From the NCBI GenBank assembly GCA_016125375.1, contig WGLU01000008.1:1-64000 (forward strand): DNA of 64,000 bases. The letters are read 5' to 3'. Of the stretch, positions 26,828-36,270 are shown one piece after another. Under the pieces are notes generated by a model. That model had not been told where the DNA came from. It made no database searches and saw only the letters and a list, made by a program, of their open reading frames with translations. Numbering within the stretch: the stretch's first letter is position 1; each line of letters opens with the position of its first letter. The stretch comes from Pseudomonadota bacterium. Lineage in GTDB: Bacteria; Pseudomonadota; Alphaproteobacteria; UBA1280; RI-95. The translations under genes were made by a program, and so were the position numbers.

Positions 26828-28126
26828 ATGCCCATTAACCGCCGCCTCTTCCTGTCATCTGTTGCCTCTGCCGCGGCAGGCAGCGCCGCCACGGCCGCCT
26901 TTGGCAAGCATACAGACACGCGAGAAAACGTTGTAGCAGGCAGTGACCTGAATGTACTGGACAAGTTTTACATCTACACCGGCTGCAACTATGGCAACTA
27001 CCGTGGCGAGAACCCTTACCATTTCCGCCGCGGGCACGAGTCTATGCTGACAAAGGTCAGCCTGAAGAACGACGCCGTCACCCAGTCTACTGTCGCCGCA
27101 GGCAGCTCCCATTACCCTTTCGTTTCCCCTAAACATGACCGCATCGTCATGCTCGACCAGTACGGTCCGAAGTGCGTTGTGCTAGATATGGATCATAAGG
27201 AAGTAACCGCCTTTCCTGCGCCTGAAGGCTATATTTTCAGCGGCCACGGCCTGTTGTTGGAAGGCACGGATAACCTTGTTATCGGCCTGTACCGGATTGG
27301 CCCCAAAACCCTCGAGGATGAGGGCATGCTGATGGTAATGAACCTCGCCAACAGCACTCCCACCATCGACAACAAGCTGCCCTCACATGGCCTGCAACCG
27401 CATGATATGAGCTTTATGCCTGGCAAAAAACTCATGGCAGTCGCGCACGCCGGCTCCACTCTCCACCACGAAGGTAAAAAAGAGTTCCGTTACACACGGG
27501 AGATCGTCAATCCGGGTATTGCGCTGCTCAACACCTCGGACCTGAGCCTGAACAAGTTTCTGCGCACACCCGAGAATGCCGAGGTTACGCACCTTGCCGT
27601 CCGGGACGACGGGAAAATTGTCTGCTGCCTGAATCAGAAGCTCAATACAGGCGGGCTCAAACACCGCGAGGCCGACCTGCTGCTCGCCGACGAATTTAAA
27701 ACCACCGACTTTTTGCTGGATGAAAGCGAGATGCGTGACCGCGGCGGCGGTGTATCACTCAGCCTGCCGGCGCTGATGGTCGACCCTGAAACAGGCCAAT
27801 CCACTCCGTTCATGGAAAGCATCCGTTACCAGCGTCAAGGTCAAAGCGTTGCCTTTAACCAAGTCACCGGCACAACTGTTGTCAGCTTTCTGGTATCCAG
27901 CGGTCTGCTGTTCATCGGCAGGGACGGCAAAGCCGAAGCCATCCCCTCCGGTAGCTTCGGTATCTATAACGTCAGTGGTCTGGCTGATATTCCGGGCACC
28001 CCCTACATGGCCATGTGCGGTCACAAATACGACATGGTTATTGTTGATATGCGGACCCGCAGCGTTGTGCATACCATCCGTATGCCCATGTTGCGCGCCA
28101 CGCACCTTGTTGCACAGACTGTGTAA
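26828..28126 (+). CDS. Tat-exported DUF1513-like protein, copy 3
   Basis: 432 residues. The Tat signal is nearly the same as in copy 1 (PINRRLFLSSVASAAAG), and the core carries FSGHGLLLEGTDNL, PSHGLQPHDMSFMPG and 'VAHAGSTLHHEG'. A good Shine-Dalgarno (AAAGGAG) precedes it. Retention of three full-length copies with intact signals and motifs argues that each has a function, perhaps as subunits or as binders of different ligands. The stop overlaps the start of a methyltransferase gene (TAAATG context). Confidence 0.7.
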   Translation: MPINRRLFLSSVASAAAGSAATAAFGKHTDTRENVVAGSDLNVLDKFYIYTGCNYGNYRGENPYHFRRGHESMLTKVSLKNDAVTQSTVAAGSSHYPFVSPKHDRIVMLDQYGPKCVVLDMDHKEVTAFPAPEGYIFSGHGLLLEGTDNLVIGLYRIGPKTLEDEGMLMVMNLANSTPTIDNKLPSHGLQPHDMSFMPGKKLMAVAHAGSTLHHEGKKEFRYTREIVNPGIALLNTSDLSLNKFLRTPENAEVTHLAVRDDGKIVCCLNQKLNTGGLKHREADLLLADEFKTTDFLLDESEMRDRGGGVSLSLPALMVDPETGQSTPFMESIRYQRQGQSVAFNQVTGTTVVSFLVSSGLLFIGRDGKAEAIPSGSFGIYNVSGLADIPGTPYMAMCGHKYDMVIVDMRTRSVVHTIRMPMLRATHLVAQTV

Positions 28127-28723
28127 ATGGACCCGCGCAAAGACTGGCCGGCCTACTTTAAAGCCGCGCGCTCCTTCGAGACCCGCCCCACAACCCGTTT
28201 TGCGCTGGGCAAGTTCCATGCAGAAAGCAGAGGCGGTTTTGCCATCGACCTCGGTTGCGGCAACGGCACCGACACCCACGCCATGCTGTTGGCCGGCTGG
28301 GAAGTTTTAGGCATCGACGCTTCTGCTGAAGGACTTGCCGAACTGGCCGCGCGCACAGACCTTCCCAACCAGACGCACCTCAAGCTGGAACAAAATACAC
28401 TGGAGAACGTGCGCTTGCCTGCGTGCCTTTTCTTAAATGCGAGCTTCGTCCTGCCTTTCTGCAACCCTGAACACTTTACCGATGTTTGGGAACGGATTGT
28501 CGCAGCCATCCAGCCAGGCGGGCGCTTCGCGGGGCAGTTTTTCGGCCCCAGGGACAGCTGGAAAAGCGCAGGCTATGCCCTGACCCATACCCGCACACAG
28601 GTGGAGGAGCTGATGCGCCCCTTCCAGATTGAAATGCTCCGCGAAGATGAGCGCGACGGTGCCGATGCCACGGGCACACCTAAACACTGGCACGTGTGGC
28701 ACACGGTTGGCCTTAAAAAATAA
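28127..28723 (+). CDS. SAM-dependent methyltransferase (TehB-like, class I)
   Basis: 198 residues, cytosolic. SAM motif I is clear (FAIDLGCGNGTDTHAML), with the acidic end of strand 2 at LGIDASAEGL and motif IV-V at 'VLPFCNPEHF...IQPGGRFAGQFFG'. The N-terminal 'DPRKDWPAYFKAARSFETRPTTR' is like small TehB/UbiE-type enzymes. The ATG follows the previous stop directly, so it is in the DUF1513 operon. The substrate is unknown, and the link to the exported triplet is by position only. Confidence 0.85.
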   Translation: MDPRKDWPAYFKAARSFETRPTTRFALGKFHAESRGGFAIDLGCGNGTDTHAMLLAGWEVLGIDASAEGLAELAARTDLPNQTHLKLEQNTLENVRLPACLFLNASFVLPFCNPEHFTDVWERIVAAIQPGGRFAGQFFGPRDSWKSAGYALTHTRTQVEELMRPFQIEMLREDERDGADATGTPKHWHVWHTVGLKK

Positions 28724-28800
28724 AGACCTTTGGCCCATTAACTTGCCGGTACCAACCTGCTATGCTCACCTGAATACAAAAAGTAAAAAGGAACCCCGCC

Positions 28801-29745
28801 ATGCTGGTCGAACTGAATGCCTATCTTGCCTTCTTTGTGGGGCTGGTGATGCTGTCCGTTTGCGGGGACTGGCTGGTTACAGGGGCTGCACGTCTGGGTA
28901 AAATCTTCCGCCTCTCGGCTGTCTTTATCGGCGTGTGCATTATCGGTTTCGGTACATCCTTACCGGAAATGCTGGCTACGGTCTCTGCTGCGACCAAGGG
29001 AGCCTCCGGCCTTGCGCTTGGTAACGTCATCGGCAGCAACATCGCCAACATCGGCCTGATTATGGCTGTCGGCCTCCTCCTGACTGCAGGGCATATCGTT
29101 CTGGATAAAGCCCGTGGAGATTACTATCTGATGGTTGCGGCAACCGCGGCGTTTGTCGGGGCAGGCATGTCCGGAGATTTGACCTGGCCTGTGGGCGTAG
29201 CTTTTCTGGCGGGGCTAGCCGCCAGCATCTGGCTGTCCATGCGTCTTGGCCAAAAACACTACAGCCACGAGATCAACGAAGCCGAAGATATCGACCTCAA
29301 CCTGACGCACGCGCTGCTGCTGGTTGCCATGGGGCTGCTGGGCCTGTTTGCCGGCGCAGAACAACTGGTCAAAAGTGCCATTGTCATCGCGCAGGACTGG
29401 GGTGTGCCGGACAAGGTCATTGGGCTGACCATGGTTGCAATCGGCACCTCCCTGCCCGAGCTGGCAGCCACCCTGTCCGCTGCCCGTCGCGGCGAATCAG
29501 ACATGATTGTCGGCAACATCCTTGGATCTAATATTTTCAATCTTCTGGGTGCCGCAGCAGCAGGCAGTTTGTTTGCCAAACTGGAAACCGCCGATATGCA
29601 CACCGACCTGATGGTCATGTCTGCCTTTACCTGCGCCATGGCACCGCTCTTTATCCTGCGGAATCCCCCTTTGCGACTGGCAGGGGTGGTTTTTGTAGCG
29701 GCATATCTGGGTTATGTCGGCTACACAGCACTTATGGCCTTGTAG
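28801..29745 (+). CDS. Ca2+/cation antiporter (CaCA family, YrbG-like)
   Basis: 314 residues with about ten membrane helices and two inverted copies of the alpha repeat: GFGTSLPEMLATVSAA..GNVIGSNIANIG and AIGTSLPELAATLSAA..GNILGSNIFNLLG. These hold the Glu/Asn ion ligands of sodium/calcium exchangers. It should exchange Na+ (or K+/H+) against Ca2+ across the inner membrane. Shine-Dalgarno AAGGAA is 8 nt upstream. Whether it is read with the upstream methyltransferase is unclear (77-bp gap). Confidence 0.93.
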   Translation: MLVELNAYLAFFVGLVMLSVCGDWLVTGAARLGKIFRLSAVFIGVCIIGFGTSLPEMLATVSAATKGASGLALGNVIGSNIANIGLIMAVGLLLTAGHIVLDKARGDYYLMVAATAAFVGAGMSGDLTWPVGVAFLAGLAASIWLSMRLGQKHYSHEINEAEDIDLNLTHALLLVAMGLLGLFAGAEQLVKSAIVIAQDWGVPDKVIGLTMVAIGTSLPELAATLSAARRGESDMIVGNILGSNIFNLLGAAAAGSLFAKLETADMHTDLMVMSAFTCAMAPLFILRNPPLRLAGVVFVAAYLGYVGYTALMAL

Positions 29746-29814
29746 GGTTTTTGCTCGACTTCGGCGTGAATGCCCCTAATATGTTAAGGAAGCCTCAACC
29801 GACGGAACGCTGTT

Positions 29815-30714
29815 TTGGATACAACGCATACGCCGTTTTTGACTGCAAATAACATCGACTTGGTGATCCCAACCCGTCGCGGCGTGACCTTTATTACCAA
29901 ACTGTTCGAAGAGGCTGCCCAGAACCCGGACTGGATGCGCCACACTTTCATCATCGTTGTCGACACCGAAGACCCGGACCACTACGACCAGATTAAGGCC
30001 TGGTACCGCGCCGCCAAGGAAGAATTGCCGCTGCCCTGGCTGACGTTGGAACTCGCCCATCCCGAAGCAAAAGGGAATGTATCGCGCCTGCGCCAACAGG
30101 GGCTTGAGCTTGGCCACAACGCACACGTTTACTTTCAGGATGACGACGACCCGTTGCCCAAAGGGCTAGAGAACCGCATCCGCCTCATGAAAGAGCAGGA
30201 TTGGGACGCCGTTTACGGTGTAACAGAAACCACCACTTCCCGCGGCCAGCTGATCGAGCGTTTTCCGCCGATTGACCCGTCCGGCAATTACACATTCGAC
30301 CCTGTTTTCGGCTCCAAGCTTTTTCCGACTTACCTGCACCCGTCCAGCGCTCTGTTCCGCCGGACCGTGTTCGAGAAGTACCCCTTCTTTGACGGGACTC
30401 AGTACCACATTGCCGGCAATGCGGCGTTTTTTGTCCGCCTGCTGAACGGCGACGCCAAGGTTACTGCCCTGCCTGATACAGTCCGCCGTGCCGTACAGCA
30501 CGAGGATAATGTCAGCGAACCCATCATGCCGGGCTGGCAACGGAATGACTTGGCCGAAGATGTACGCCATTGGCTCAAGTACGTCAAAGACAGTGCCGTT
30601 GCCGAGTTCCATGAGGAGATCGCCCAGATGCTGGAGTCTGGCGAAATCACGACTTTCAAAGAAATTGACGCCATTGTGGAAGACGCCATCGACAGCGGCC
30701 GATTCCTGCCCTGA
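29815..30714 (+). CDS. Glycosyltransferase-like protein (GT-A/family 2 type)
   Basis: 299 residues from a TTG start, with GGAA 9 nt upstream. The N-terminal Rossmann-like half ([22 protein letters not shown]) and an acidic DxD region '[21 protein letters not shown]' (about 103-122) fit a GT-A nucleotide-sugar fold. Later '[23 protein letters not shown]' resembles the acceptor region of GT2 enzymes. The C-terminal 60 residues are acidic and helical. No membrane segment. Substrate unknown. Confidence 0.65.
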   Translation: MDTTHTPFLTANNIDLVIPTRRGVTFITKLFEEAAQNPDWMRHTFIIVVDTEDPDHYDQIKAWYRAAKEELPLPWLTLELAHPEAKGNVSRLRQQGLELGHNAHVYFQDDDDPLPKGLENRIRLMKEQDWDAVYGVTETTTSRGQLIERFPPIDPSGNYTFDPVFGSKLFPTYLHPSSALFRRTVFEKYPFFDGTQYHIAGNAAFFVRLLNGDAKVTALPDTVRRAVQHEDNVSEPIMPGWQRNDLAEDVRHWLKYVKDSAVAEFHEEIAQMLESGEITTFKEIDAIVEDAIDSGRFLP

Positions 30715-30764
30715 CACCCCATGACCCTGTAGACTTTTTCACCCGTTCATTGTACATAAGCGGC

Positions 30765-31880
30765 ATGGACACACTCGACTTCGTCAAACCGCGCCGCAAG
30801 ACCCGCCAGATCCGTGTGGGGAATGTGCTTGTTGGCGGCGGTGCCCCCATCAGCGTACAGAGCATGACCAATACGCCAACAGAGGATGTTGCGGCGACAG
30901 TTGGCCAAATCCTCAAACTCAGTGATGCGGGCGCAGATATCGTCCGCGTGTCATGCCCGACAGTAGAGGCGACGGACGCTCTTAAAGACATCGTCAGCCA
31001 GTCGCCCGTGCCCATCGTGGCCGATATTCATTTCCACTATCAGCGCGGCATCGAGGCTGCCAAGGCCGGTGCTGCCTGTCTGCGCATCAACCCGGGCAAC
31101 ATCGGCAATCAGAGCCGCGTACGCGAGGTTGTTAAAGCCGCGCGTGACCACGGGTGCAGTATGCGCATCGGCGTGAATGCAGGCTCGCTGGAGAAGCACC
31201 TGCTGGAAAAATACAAGGAACCCTGCCCGGAAGCCATGGTGGAGAGCGCTCTTTTCCATGCGGCGTTTTTGCAAGAAGAAGATTTCCACGACTTTAAAAT
31301 ATCGGTTAAAGCGTCCAACGTGGCCATGGCTGTAACCGCCTATCGTATGCTCTCTGAAAAACTGGATTACCCCCTCCACCTCGGCATCACCGAATCCGGC
31401 CCCCTGCGTTTGGGTCTTGTCCGCTCTGCCATTGGTCTGGGCATGATGCTGCAGGAAGGCATTGGCGATACAATCCGCGTATCACTCGCCGCCGACCCGG
31501 TTGAAGAGATTCATGCGGGCTTCAACATTCTCAAATCCCTGAACCTGCGACACCGCGGTGTGAACATTGTGGCATGCCCTTCCTGCGCACGTCAGGGTTT
31601 TGATGTCGTTAAAACTGTTGCGCTGCTGGAAGAGAAACTGGCTCACATTACAGAGCCCATGACCGTGTCCATCATCGGCTGCGTGGTTAACGGACCGGGT
31701 GAAGCGCTCAAGAGCGACATCGGCCTGACAGGCGGCGGTAACGGCACCCACATGGTTTACATGGCGGGCAAGCGCGACCACCAAACATCCACGCAGGATA
31801 TGGTCAGTCATATTGTGGATTTGGTCGAACAAGCCCAGGCCAACCGTCTCAAGGTTCGCATTCAGCCCGAAAATGCCTGA
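30765..31880 (+). CDS. ispG: 4-hydroxy-3-methylbut-2-enyl diphosphate synthase (IspG/GcpE)
   Basis: About 371 residues. It converts MEcPP to HMBPP in the non-mevalonate isoprenoid pathway using a [4Fe-4S] cluster. The TIM-barrel part begins [20 protein letters not shown]. The cluster ligands appear as [10 protein letters not shown] and [10 protein letters not shown], with the expected spacing. The ATG at 30765 is preferred to the TTG in the track. Usually linked to other housekeeping genes; here it is alone, followed by a terminator. Confidence 0.97.
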   Translation: MDTLDFVKPRRKTRQIRVGNVLVGGGAPISVQSMTNTPTEDVAATVGQILKLSDAGADIVRVSCPTVEATDALKDIVSQSPVPIVADIHFHYQRGIEAAKAGAACLRINPGNIGNQSRVREVVKAARDHGCSMRIGVNAGSLEKHLLEKYKEPCPEAMVESALFHAAFLQEEDFHDFKISVKASNVAMAVTAYRMLSEKLDYPLHLGITESGPLRLGLVRSAIGLGMMLQEGIGDTIRVSLAADPVEEIHAGFNILKSLNLRHRGVNIVACPSCARQGFDVVKTVALLEEKLAHITEPMTVSIIGCVVNGPGEALKSDIGLTGGGNGTHMVYMAGKRDHQTSTQDMVSHIVDLVEQAQANRLKVRIQPENA

Positions 31881-31892
31881 TTTATGTTGCAA

Positions 31893-31928
31893 AAAGGGCA
31901 CAGAACATGCCCTTTCCCGTATTTTTTT
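31893..31928 (+). terminator. Intrinsic terminator after ispG
   Basis: AAAGGGCA-cagaaca-TGCCCTTT, then a short gap and seven T. Confidence 0.7.
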
Positions 31929-32000
31929 CATGCCATCCCTTTACAAGGCATGTCCCAACCGCGTTTACTTAAAAGAAAACAATAAAAGACGGACTTCCTC

Positions 32001-32759
32001 ATGAAGCGGGAATTTTCTTTGCCTGCCGGTTTTGCTGGCCGTGTATGTTTTCTGGCCATTGCCACTTTCAGTTCAATTGCTCTGGCGCCGTCGGCCCATG
32101 CGCAGATTATCGTTCAGGAAGTTGTCCGCTACATCAAACCAAAGCAGCGCCCTGTTGAAAACATCCTGCTCAAAAACACCGATGACAAACGCTCGTTCGA
32201 AGTGACGACAGACGTCATCCGCGAAATCGGTAGTGGCTCACCAGACCGGACACAGGAACCAACCAAAGATATCATTATCGCCCCGCCAAGTTTCATCATC
32301 AAACCGGGTGAAACCAAACTCACCCGCATGGTCCTGAGCAAGCCTGCCGACCCGAATGAAGAGCGCATTTACCGTGTTCACTTCCGTCCGGGCAAGGGCC
32401 GTACACCGGACGCAGATGCCAAACCAGACCCGCAAGGCGGTGTCAAAACACAGATAACCTTCGTGACGACAACGGGCATGCTGATTCTTGTCGCCCCACA
32501 GAACATGGACCCCAAACTCACCTATACCCGCGACAAGGATGCGATAACCTTCAAAAACGACGGGAACGTTACACTGGATATCCGCCGATTTGACAATTAT
32601 TGCTTCGATCAGGAGCAAAAAGACTGTATGGACCTGCCGGGTTATCGTCTGTATCCGGGACAGTCCTGGAGGCTCGAGATACCGGGAAACAAACCCGTCC
32701 GCTACAACTACTCAGCCTATGAAGACATAAGGTCGATAACGGTTGATGCGCAAAACTAA
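32001..32759 (+). CDS. PapD-like periplasmic fimbrial chaperone
   Basis: 252 residues with a signal peptide (cleavage after APSAHA). The PapD-type N-terminal domain shows the beta-strand pattern and IIAPPSFIIKPGETKLTRMV, which holds the conserved Pro and Arg of donor-strand chaperones. The C-terminal domain has ITFKNDGNVTLDIRRF and a Cys pair 'CFDQEQKDC'. It holds pilin subunits in the periplasm and hands them to the usher encoded next, with which it overlaps by 14 bp. The sequence is far from the classical Pap/Fim group and nearer the alternate or archaic chaperone-usher types. Confidence 0.85.
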   Translation: MKREFSLPAGFAGRVCFLAIATFSSIALAPSAHAQIIVQEVVRYIKPKQRPVENILLKNTDDKRSFEVTTDVIREIGSGSPDRTQEPTKDIIIAPPSFIIKPGETKLTRMVLSKPADPNEERIYRVHFRPGKGRTPDADAKPDPQGGVKTQITFVTTTGMLILVAPQNMDPKLTYTRDKDAITFKNDGNVTLDIRRFDNYCFDQEQKDCMDLPGYRLYPGQSWRLEIPGNKPVRYNYSAYEDIRSITVDAQN

Positions 32760-35211
32760 GCTTTTACTGGCTTTTTCTTTCTGCCTGTCCATCATGGCAG
32801 GTGTGGTGCCTGCCTTTGCCCAGCAGTCCGATGACCTGCCTGCAGCGGAAGCAGCTCAGGCAACGCCAATGCCTGCCAGCGATGTACCTCTTACCCCTGT
32901 AGAACAGGTGGTGCCGAATGACCTGAGCCAACAGCTGACGGACCCAATGACCGACCCCAACGCCATTACACTGGTGTTCGACCTTTATGTCGGCGGGCGC
33001 TATCAGGGTGACGTCGTTGTGACCTATACCGACACGCTGCTTACCCTTCACGATCCTATCGGTGCTTTGGATCTGGTGCCCAACCTCAAAGATCCAAAAG
33101 CTCTACTGCCGCTGTTCAGGAACCCGATTGAGACCGAGCGCGTAATGCCCGGCCTTGGTCGCGTCACCATCAACCGGAACCTATTCCGTATTGAGGTTTC
33201 TATTGAACCCCAACACCTGATTATCCAGAAAATCGATGTCACCGAAGAGAACCTGGAGCCGGAAGAAAAGTTCACTGCGCGTACAGACTTCCGCGCTACT
33301 GGTAGCACCGATTTTGACAGTGACCCGACACGCCTATCGGTTCAACACTTTAGCCAGCCAAGTTTTGGCCGTAACCGCATCGACTGGCAAGGGACCATGA
33401 ACCGTGGCAAAGGCTACGACCTGACCGACCTGGCCTACGCTTTTGAAACAGGCAAACTGACCTATAAAGCTGGTCTGCTCGAAACAGAGGGGCAACGCTT
33501 TGCGGGCAGTAGAAGCTTTACAGGCTTTGAAGTTGGCACAACGGAAAAAACACTTTTCAACAACCCGCTGCTTGAAGGTACCCGTTTGGAAGTCTTCGTA
33601 CCAGAAGCCGCAAAAGTGGATATTTTCCGTGGTGATCAGTTGCTCTTCTCCCGCACACTTGATTTTGGCCTACAGGAAATTGACACCTCCCGTTTCCCGA
33701 ACGGCAGCTATGAAGTTGAGATTGTCATTACCGACCGCAGCGGCACGGAAACCCGCGAACGCCGCCTGTTCACACGCACACGTACGTTGACCCCCTTTGG
33801 CAAACCGCGCTGGCGCGCCCAGGCCGGCTTGCTGCGGGATAACATTGACGCCACCGCCACACCGGTTATGGAAGGATCTTACAGCGAACGTGTAAACGAT
33901 AACATTGAGCTAGGCGGCTCTGTTTACGGCGGCGAGGACAAGCTGATTTTCGAGGGTTCGCTCAAAACTGTTTGGGGAAGCAACAAGTTTGAGAGCAACC
34001 TGTCCTGGACGCCTGACAACGATCTGGCCATCTACAACCAGTATGATCGCGATTTTGACTGGGGCAACCTGTATCTGAACTATAGCAAAACCCTGATGGG
34101 CCACGATGATCCCGAGAATGACGACCCAAGCGTGTTCGATGCCCTTAGCCGTAAAAACGAATCGATGTCATTCGTTACAAACCTGCGCCTAGAAAGTGCC
34201 ACACTGTCTCTTAAAGCTAACCGTAACCGCTCGGCACAAGGGAATGTGAATTACTCCTATGGCCCGAGCCTGCGTTACCCCCTTATCAGTAAGCGCCCCC
34301 ACCGTTTAGACCTCAACCTGGACTGGGTTGAAACAAACGCCGGGAACAATTCCGGTGCTTTCTTGCGTTACACATACAGCCCGGAAGGCCGATATACTTA
34401 CACCAGCAACCCTGGTGTCCGGCGTACAGCGACAGAAACAAGCTTTAACATTGCCAATACCGTGCAAATGCGCTCTAAAGATGCCACTGGTCTTGGCTTG
34501 AGCGGCAACCTGCAAAGCACGACATTCCGAGGCAGCGAGCGGACAACCCAGCGTACGGCTTTGGGTGTTGGCTACAAAACGGGTACATCAAACCTGACCA
34601 TGAACGCCATCTCCAACCAGAACAGCAATAGCGAAAACACGCAAAGCATGAGTCTGGAAGCCTATACGGCCATCCTTTATGCCGATGGCAAACTCGCCTT
34701 CACCGGTAACCGCGGCCGCGACGGTGCGGTGTTGGTTGTTGAGCTTACCGGCAATGCCAAGGGTCAAAAAATGAACATCGTGGCGAACGGGCGAACCATC
34801 GGCTCTGCCCTCGTGGGGGAGAAGGTGGCCATTTACCTTGAACCGTTCAGAACTTACACCTTCGAGCTGCAAACGGCTGATAAAAATGACCTCGCCAGTT
34901 TCACGACCGAGAAGTACGTCACAACCCTCTACCCGGGTAACGTGACAACCCGTCAATGGATGGTTAATAAAGCTATTCTGGCTTTTGGCCGGGTTGTGGA
35001 TATCACTGGTAAACCGATTGCCTGGAAGCGTCTATCAGGACTGCGCGACAAGAATGTTCTGACCGATGGATACGGCTACTTCACTGTTGAATATACCGGC
35101 AAAGAGACGCCGTATATCAACGCGGAGAGCACCCGCTGCACATTTGCCATGCCCTATATTCAGGACGACACGGAATACTTTATTAACGTAGGGGATATCG
35201 TGTGTCTGTAA
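32746..35211 (+). CDS. Outer-membrane fimbrial usher
   Basis: 821 residues from ATG 32746, with a signal peptide ending PAFA/QQ. The protein forms the outer-membrane pore for fimbrial export. An N-terminal periplasmic domain (about 45-160; FDLYVGGRYQGDVVVTY) is followed by beta-barrel strands broken by a plug-like insertion (about 270-345; LFNNPLLEGTRLEVFVPE.., GSYEVEIVI) and a C-terminal domain (about 740-821; GRVVDITGKPIAWKRLSG.. with two Cys at the end). It overlaps the chaperone gene, so the two are coupled. The barrel is divergent, but order and length fit. Confidence 0.85.
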   Translation: MRKTKLLLAFSFCLSIMAGVVPAFAQQSDDLPAAEAAQATPMPASDVPLTPVEQVVPNDLSQQLTDPMTDPNAITLVFDLYVGGRYQGDVVVTYTDTLLTLHDPIGALDLVPNLKDPKALLPLFRNPIETERVMPGLGRVTINRNLFRIEVSIEPQHLIIQKIDVTEENLEPEEKFTARTDFRATGSTDFDSDPTRLSVQHFSQPSFGRNRIDWQGTMNRGKGYDLTDLAYAFETGKLTYKAGLLETEGQRFAGSRSFTGFEVGTTEKTLFNNPLLEGTRLEVFVPEAAKVDIFRGDQLLFSRTLDFGLQEIDTSRFPNGSYEVEIVITDRSGTETRERRLFTRTRTLTPFGKPRWRAQAGLLRDNIDATATPVMEGSYSERVNDNIELGGSVYGGEDKLIFEGSLKTVWGSNKFESNLSWTPDNDLAIYNQYDRDFDWGNLYLNYSKTLMGHDDPENDDPSVFDALSRKNESMSFVTNLRLESATLSLKANRNRSAQGNVNYSYGPSLRYPLISKRPHRLDLNLDWVETNAGNNSGAFLRYTYSPEGRYTYTSNPGVRRTATETSFNIANTVQMRSKDATGLGLSGNLQSTTFRGSERTTQRTALGVGYKTGTSNLTMNAISNQNSNSENTQSMSLEAYTAILYADGKLAFTGNRGRDGAVLVVELTGNAKGQKMNIVANGRTIGSALVGEKVAIYLEPFRTYTFELQTADKNDLASFTTEKYVTTLYPGNVTTRQWMVNKAILAFGRVVDITGKPIAWKRLSGLRDKNVLTDGYGYFTVEYTGKETPYINAESTRCTFAMPYIQDDTEYFINVGDIVCL

Positions 35212-35548
35212 AGGATGTCAGTTTTTTCAGAAAAAACATGATATACTAAAAATGTCTAACAATTCCGCCCCTACTCTCTGGTAAAACTGGCGACTGTCAG
35301 GGGCGGCTAAAAATTCCCTTTTGTGCATGCGCAAAAGAGGAAGAGTCGGGCGAGAGTTTGCCCGTAAGCAGCAAGTAGCTGTGCGCGGTCACAAAACCCG
35401 CGGGTTTTGCAGGTAACAAAGTGTTTTGGCACGGTCCCTGCTTAGCTGACGGACGTTACTATACCGGCAACATGCTTTCCGGTCTGCGTTCAGAGTAAGG
35501 GCCTCAAGATCCTTACCAATACGAATAAACAAAACGAGGATATATCCA
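35212..35548 (+). promoter_or_regulatory. Long structured leader between usher and fimbrial subunit
   Basis: 337 bp without a gene. It holds an extended -10 (TGATATACT, 35239-35247), then a series of inverted repeats: CCGCCCCT/AGGGGCGG (35265-35306), CTTTTG..CAAAAG (35318-35337), CGGGC/GCCCG (35347-35364), and the perfect 18-bp palindrome CAAAACCCGCGGGTTTTG (35392-35409). TAAGCAG (35365) can pair with CTGCTTA (35438). No c-di-GMP aptamer consensus is seen. It probably sets the high subunit-to-usher ratio or carries a regulatory RNA. Confidence 0.55.
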
Positions 35549-36109
35549 ATGCTGAAACATATCGCTTACGCTGCCGGTGCCCTGTTGCTGTCCGCAACAT
35601 CTGCAATGGCTGCCACTGCTGACGGTACCCAAGGCGCAACATCCACAGGTACCATTGATATTTCTATCCAGATTTTGGAAGAAGTGAACATTCTGGGTCT
35701 GACTACCGACTGGGGTGCAGGCGCCGGTAACGGTATTGACTTCGGGGTATGGGACTCTTCGTCCGTTGCCAACGAAACTCAAACCATCTCCGTCTGCGTT
35801 TACCGTAACAACGGTACGGACTATGACGTAACTGCCGATACCACAGCTGCTGGTAACGCCTTCCTGTTGGAAGGTGCGTTGGTTCCTGCCAACACAATTG
35901 CCTTCACAGTTGACTGGGATACAGCTGGTGTGAACCAGGCTCTGACGGCAACAACACCATTCACCGCTTCTACCGGTGATAACGACCCGACATGCTCCGG
36001 TCTGTTCCCGATCAACGTGCTGTTCACAATCCCGAACGCCAACTTGGCCGCACAGACCAACCAGGACACCTACTCTACTCAGGTGAACTTCCAGATCGAC
36101 CCTCAGTAA
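35549..36109 (+). CDS. Major fimbrial subunit
   Basis: 186 residues with a signal peptide (MLKHIAYAAGALLLSATSAMA). The mature protein is small, beta-rich, acidic, lysine-free as far as I can see, with Thr/Ala/Asn-rich repeats and two Cys (SVCVYRNN, DPTCSGLF) that could form the single disulfide of pilins. It ends in TYSTQVNFQIDPQ, fitting the terminal donor-strand beta strand. GAGGAT Shine-Dalgarno is good. It is the only subunit in the locus and no two-domain tip adhesin is visible. Position after chaperone and usher supports the call more than similarity does. Confidence 0.75.
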   Translation: MLKHIAYAAGALLLSATSAMAATADGTQGATSTGTIDISIQILEEVNILGLTTDWGAGAGNGIDFGVWDSSSVANETQTISVCVYRNNGTDYDVTADTTAAGNAFLLEGALVPANTIAFTVDWDTAGVNQALTATTPFTASTGDNDPTCSGLFPINVLFTIPNANLAAQTNQDTYSTQVNFQIDPQ

Positions 36110-36126
36110 GGGTTACTGGTCAAGGG

Positions 36127-36150
36127 AAAGGGCGCTTTTGCGCCCTTTTT
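36127..36150 (+). terminator. Intrinsic terminator of the fimbrial operon
   Basis: AAAGGGCG-cttttg-CGCCCTTT and a T-run. Confidence 0.88.
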
Positions 36151-36270
36151 CTTTTATCTTTCAGCATATTAACCAACATTTGTCATATGTTTTTCTATTG
36201 ACCGTTATGGTAAAGCGGAGCAAAATACATTTGCTATACCCTATAAGACTAAAAACAAGAGATACATCCC

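Noticed and set aside
35212-35548. c-di-GMP riboswitch in the fimbrial leader
   Set aside because: Looked for the GEMM-I core; the conserved segments are absent.
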